From NCBI RefSeq assembly GCF_000003605.2, contig NW_003143819.1:118721-138029 (forward strand): a stretch of 19,309 bases of DNA. Reading direction: 5' to 3'. The notes beneath the pieces were generated by a model. It was given only the letters and a program-made list of their open reading frames with translations. It was not told where the DNA came from and searched no databases. Each line of letters opens with the position of its first letter. Position 1 is the first letter of the stretch. Of this stretch, positions 17,646 through 19,309 are shown piece by piece. Position numbers and translations under genes: made by a program. The DNA is from Saccoglossus kowalevskii (Eukaryota > Hemichordata > Enteropneusta > Harrimaniidae).

Positions 17646-18294
17646 TTAACCATGGAGGTAAAATACTCATGAATCAACAGAAATTAAATTCGCTATCCTA
17701 TGATGCATGTGTATCGCAGCGATCTTAACAATGGATATGTGGCGAATAAACACAGAAAAGCCGTAGACACACCGACTTTCCATGGGCGTCAACTAAGTCG
17801 GCAACATGACTCGCCACTAACCAATGTTTCCATAACAAAATAAAAGCAAATCAAATCTAAAGTCAATAGAATGATACACCATAATAAAATCATCAATAAG
17901 ATATATGACTAATACACATTTTTGAATAATTGTTATGTTCAATCAATGAAACACTAGAATTCATTGAACGATATATTTTTAAAAAAACGAATAGTTCGTA
18001 CATGTTACTATTTTCAAAAATGTCCCACGTACATAAAATGTCAAACGTGCGTTGCGTTTTACTTTTTTGGACTGTACATTTCTAAAACTTGAATGTGTTT
18101 TTCATTTCAAGTCCCTCATTGTTTTAATTCTGGACACTGTCACACACCTGAAATGTCTTCTAAAACTGATTTAAAATCAACCATAACTTTTTAGTAGACA
18201 AGATAGATGCATGTTTAAAATAATAAAACATAAGAAATGATGAAAGAATGAGTGGAAAAATCCCCCCAACGCCCTCTATGGTTCATTTTCATAT

Positions 18295-18304
18295 CCCATA
18301 ATCC
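18295..18304 (+). promoter_or_regulatory. ZNF143/Staf-like site CCCATAATCC
   Basis: Resembles the core of the Staf/ZNF143 site (CCCAYAATGC) in 9 of 10 positions. It lies 244 bp before the proposed gene 3 ATG. Such sites are typical of bidirectional TATA-less promoters in animals. Similar TATCCCATAAT strings also occur at about 7704 and, inverted, 11777, so the match may be chance. Confidence 0.3.
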
Positions 18305-18538
18305 TTTGCAAAATATATGCCATTTCTGCCCTTCAGGAAACCGGTTTGCTCTTATTAGTGGCGTTATGAATGTAACAATGGATTACTTTATGTCCATGGT
18401 AGTGTATACTGGCGGAGTGATTCGTATTTGTAAATTAACGTCGGCTTGGCTCATAACTGTTTACAGGCACACGGACTTCTGTGATCGTTCTATGCTCGTC
18501 AGATTTGGCAGACGATGCTCTTCAACATATCATGTAAG

Positions 18539-18868
18539 ATGGCTACAGTAAGGGTGTTTTGTGCCGGATTCGTGTTGTGCCAAGTAGCGATAACCTTCGC
18601 TATTTATCTGTATGTGTTTATGGGCAGTAATGACGGCCAGCATATATACGGCAGCACGTCGATCGTCGCAAGCGGTCTGTCGACGGGTGTCAGTGGTGCG
18701 ATAACCGGGAAAGTGCGTCGCAATCACACCATTGGGGCCCCTCTCATTGATTTTATTGTACAAGAAGCAGATACTCCGCACCATGGCAACGTCTCAAATA
18801 ATATAGACTTATTTAAAGGAACGTTACAAGAAGATCCGTGGGGTTATGTATCTGTTGAACGAAACAAG
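18539..18868 (+). CDS. ST6GALNAC-like: Gene 3, exon 1 (membrane anchor and stem), continues beyond window
   Basis: Encodes MATVRVFCAGFVLCQVA..., a very short tail and a hydrophobic anchor (about 6-27). A stem with sequons NHT and NVS follows, then LQEDPWGYVSVERNK and the donor AAG|GTGAGT in phase 0. The end box and phase match gene 2 exon 1, so this is the first coding exon of a third GT29 gene on the + strand. I prefer the ATG at 18539 (AAGATGG context); an in-frame ATG at 18515 would add MLFNISCK. Motif L, S and VS exons are not in the remaining 441 bp and should lie to the right. Without them, catalytic competence cannot be judged. Confidence 0.78.
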
Positions 18869-19309
18869 GTGAGTCTAATAGGTTAGTGCATAGTCCAGCA
18901 GCTCCTAAACCATGCCTAAACTAAATGCAAAACCAGGGTGCGAAAGCGGTTTCGAGTAACTGCTATGACGAATGTTATAGTACAGACACAGTTCCTCTGA
19001 CTGGTACAGATCATGTCATCGCGAATACCATTGTCAGGATACAGGCTTTTGTTATTGTTAGTGTGAGTTGCGCGCGATCGATTGGGGTCATTGTACAAGG
19101 TCACGATACAACACGAGCCGTGTCAAATACTAACACAATCTGTGTGTAGCGGTTAGTTAATTTCAATTATATTATACCAGTATATTGATGGTGTTAATCC
19201 ATTGATTTGATTGGTCCAAACACAAAATTTGCATATGCAATCCATGGTATATTGGCTGATAATGCACGGCTAAACCAAGTGGCCCTGGAACATGAATTGA
19301 CTACAGGTT
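18869..19309 (+). other. Gene 3 intron 1 (partial)
   Basis: Runs from GTGAGT to the window edge. No motif L exon was found. An octamer-like near-palindrome ATTTGCATATGCAAT lies at 19227-19241. The 74-codon frame at 18925-19149 is unrelated to sialyltransferases. Confidence 0.7.

Larger units (their letters stand above)
17457..18538. promoter_or_regulatory. Divergent promoter region of genes 2 and 3
   Basis: These 1082 bp separate two start codons that face away from each other, so both promoters or 5' UTRs should lie here. I see no clear TATA box. Contents are the GCTTCAA/hairpin array (17574-17645), a CACGTG at 17555-17560, a ZNF143-like CCCATAATCC at 18295-18304 and a CTCF-like CGCCCTCTA at 18270-18278. 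The middle (17700-18240) is AT-rich and otherwise featureless. Confidence 0.55.

Noticed and set aside
1-19309. tRNA, rRNA, CRISPR or prokaryotic operon features
   Set aside because: No tRNA-like T-loop context, no repeat-spacer arrays and no prokaryotic gene organisation were seen.

Overview
This looks like AT-rich animal (metazoan) nuclear DNA. It has spliced genes with GT/GC...AG introns, long introns and intergenic stretches full of short inverted-repeat transposons, microsatellites, and no bacterial-style gene packing. The only protein family I recognise is the animal sialyltransferase family GT29, and the sequences fit best with the ST6GALNAC III-VI group. That group is best known from deuterostomes, so a marine invertebrate deuterostome (hemichordate, echinoderm or cephalochordate) is my guess. 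The species cannot be read from the sequence.

Three GT29 genes are present. Gene 1 (+ strand, exons 7220-7632, 8725-8832, 10162-10390) carries sialyl motifs L, S, III and VS, but its membrane-anchor exon is not visible. Gene 2 (- strand, exons 17456-17109, 15459-15062, 14217-14110, 13071-12882) appears complete, with 4 coding exons and 347 codons plus stop. Gene 3 (+ strand) is represented by its first coding exon (18539-18868) and runs off the right edge. Genes 1 and 2 are tail-to-tail, and genes 2 and 3 are head-to-head with 1082 bp between start codons. The exon junctions I can compare match in position and phase (0, 2, 2), so the genes arose by duplication. The predicted proteins are type II Golgi membrane enzymes that would add sialic acid in alpha-2,6 linkage to GalNAc-containing glycans; this is inferred from the family.

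Layout. 1-165: a small palindromic repeat cluster with an (AC)19 run. 166-7219: no recognisable gene, one MITE (3912-4083) and scattered palindromic motifs. 7220-10390: gene 1, with MITEs in its introns. 10391-12881: intergenic, with a 39-bp tandem repeat, a MITE and the gene 2 poly(A) signal. 12882-17456: gene 2, whose introns hold five MITE copies. 17457-18538: divergent promoter region with a GCTTCAA/hairpin array. 18539-19309: start of gene 3.

Three MITE families (here called A, B and C) all end in TTAAAG. They lie in introns and intergenic DNA, and two copies sit only about 20 nt from splice sites of gene 2.
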